A program made the translations under genes and the position numbers. A stretch of 6,350 bases of DNA, taken from Pseudomonadota bacterium. Lineage in GTDB: Bacteria; Myxococcota_A; Polyangia; Polyangiales; Polyangiaceae. Positions 6,014 to 6,350 of this stretch are shown piece by piece. Position 1 is the stretch's first letter. Each line of letters starts with the position of its first letter. Where the stretch lies: NCBI GenBank assembly GCA_023411445.1, contig JAEYOT010000650.1, forward strand, positions 1 to 6,350, given 5' to 3'. Below the pieces are notes generated by a model, which did no database searches, was not told the origin of the DNA, and worked only from the letters and a program-made list of their open reading frames with translations.

Positions 6014-6350
6014 TCACTGCACGGTGAAGGACTTGGAGACCGTCACTGCGTCGCCCGAGAAGGGCGGCACCTTGGCGGAGCGGAACACGCGCGCGACGCA
6101 ACCGCCGACGGCCGTGCCGGCGAGATCGCCGGACACCTGCGTGTTGGTGGCGCGGCCGCTCGGCATGAAGGTGATCGACACCTTGCCCGAGCCGGTGGGA
6201 CCGTCCGGCGTCTTGCAGCTCTGAGCGCTGCCAGCGGCGGCGGTGAGCGCGGCGACGGCCGCGTTGCGGTCGAAGGGAGGAGCGGTGCTCTCGGCCGGAG
6301 CTGTCGGCTTGGCCTCAGCCGGCTTGGCCTCAGCCGGCTTGGCTTCAGCC
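6014..6350 (-). CDS. C-terminal part of a protein with AEAKP repeats and a Cys-containing tail domain (partial)
   Basis: The last 111 residues are visible; the start lies beyond the right edge. They open with three AEAKP repeats and a Pro/Ala linker to about residue 25. A compact domain follows: FDRNAAVAAL helix, SCK (Cys45), GPTGSGKVSITFMPSGRAT (50-68), AGTAVGGCV (Cys84) and a final VPPFSGDAVTVSKSF. I recognise this pattern as the small alpha/beta tail found on many myxobacterial proteins. It resembles TonB C-terminal and AgmX/PglI tail domains in its G-V-x-F-x-P-S-G strand turn, conserved cysteine and final PPF strand. The two cysteines may form a disulfide, which would suggest an extracytoplasmic location. 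The full protein's function cannot be told without its N-terminal part. The stop at 6016-6014 is 6 bases from the stop of the convergent transpeptidase gene. Confidence 0.88.
   Translation of the reverse strand, partial: AEAKPAEAKPAEAKPTAPAESTAPPFDRNAAVAALTAAAGSAQSCKTPDGPTGSGKVSITFMPSGRATNTQVSGDLAGTAVGGCVARVFRSAKVPPFSGDAVTVSKSFTVQ
6306..6350 (-). repeat. Three tandem 15-bp units encoding AEAKP
   Basis: Units at 6306-6320, 6321-6335 and 6336-6350. The first two are identical and the third differs by one base (C to T on the plus strand), silently, since all three encode AEAKP. The array reaches the window edge and may continue. It encodes a flexible linker inside the partial gene, and its near-identity makes it prone to length change. 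Confidence 0.9.

Noticed and set aside
6011..6049. 10-base direct repeat CCGTCACTGC at 6011-6020 and 6040-6049
   Set aside because: Both copies lie in or at the end of the partial minus-strand gene and are read in different frames. There is no flanking structure, so chance is likely.
6024..6224. 66-residue plus-strand open frame after the transpeptidase gene
   Set aside because: It is opposite the tail-domain coding region, which has a recognisable pattern. The plus-strand product has none.

Overview
The window is very GC-rich, with G/C-dominated third codon positions. It encodes a bacterial Ser/Thr kinase, an L,D-transpeptidase of the type with an extended VPWVQYFKGGYALH core, and a secreted-type tail domain that I associate with myxobacterial proteins. 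Together these suggest a Myxococcota-like bacterium, probably Polyangia. This is an inference from protein style; there is no rRNA or other marker to confirm it.

Layout. From 4200 down to 1, five genes on the minus strand form one tightly packed unit, in transcription order: citrate synthase (4200-2857), a soluble Ser/Thr protein kinase (2856-1735, starting on the base after the citrate synthase stop), a stand-alone SCP2 sterol-carrier domain protein (1703-1377), an unrecognised 220-residue protein (1360-698) and prephenate dehydratase (701-1, running off the left edge and overlapping the previous stop by ATGA). A 133-bp spacer (4201-4333) separates this unit from a divergent plus-strand gene for a probable lipoprotein L,D-transpeptidase (4334-6007). 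Six bases after that gene ends, a convergent minus-strand gene ends (6350-6014, cut by the right edge). It encodes AEAKP repeats followed by a cysteine-containing C-terminal domain.

How the genes fit together. The minus-strand unit mixes entry into the TCA cycle (citrate synthase), phenylalanine synthesis (PheA), a lipid-binding domain and a signalling kinase. The kinase is embedded between metabolic genes and has no visible membrane anchor, so a role in controlling the neighbouring enzymes is an attractive but untested idea. The transpeptidase acts on the cell wall and probably shares only the promoter spacer with the operon.

No RNA genes, mobile elements, CRISPR arrays or clear terminators were seen. 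Most of the window is ordinary core metabolism and envelope biology. The kinase-containing operon and the unknown 220-residue protein are the parts most worth a second look.
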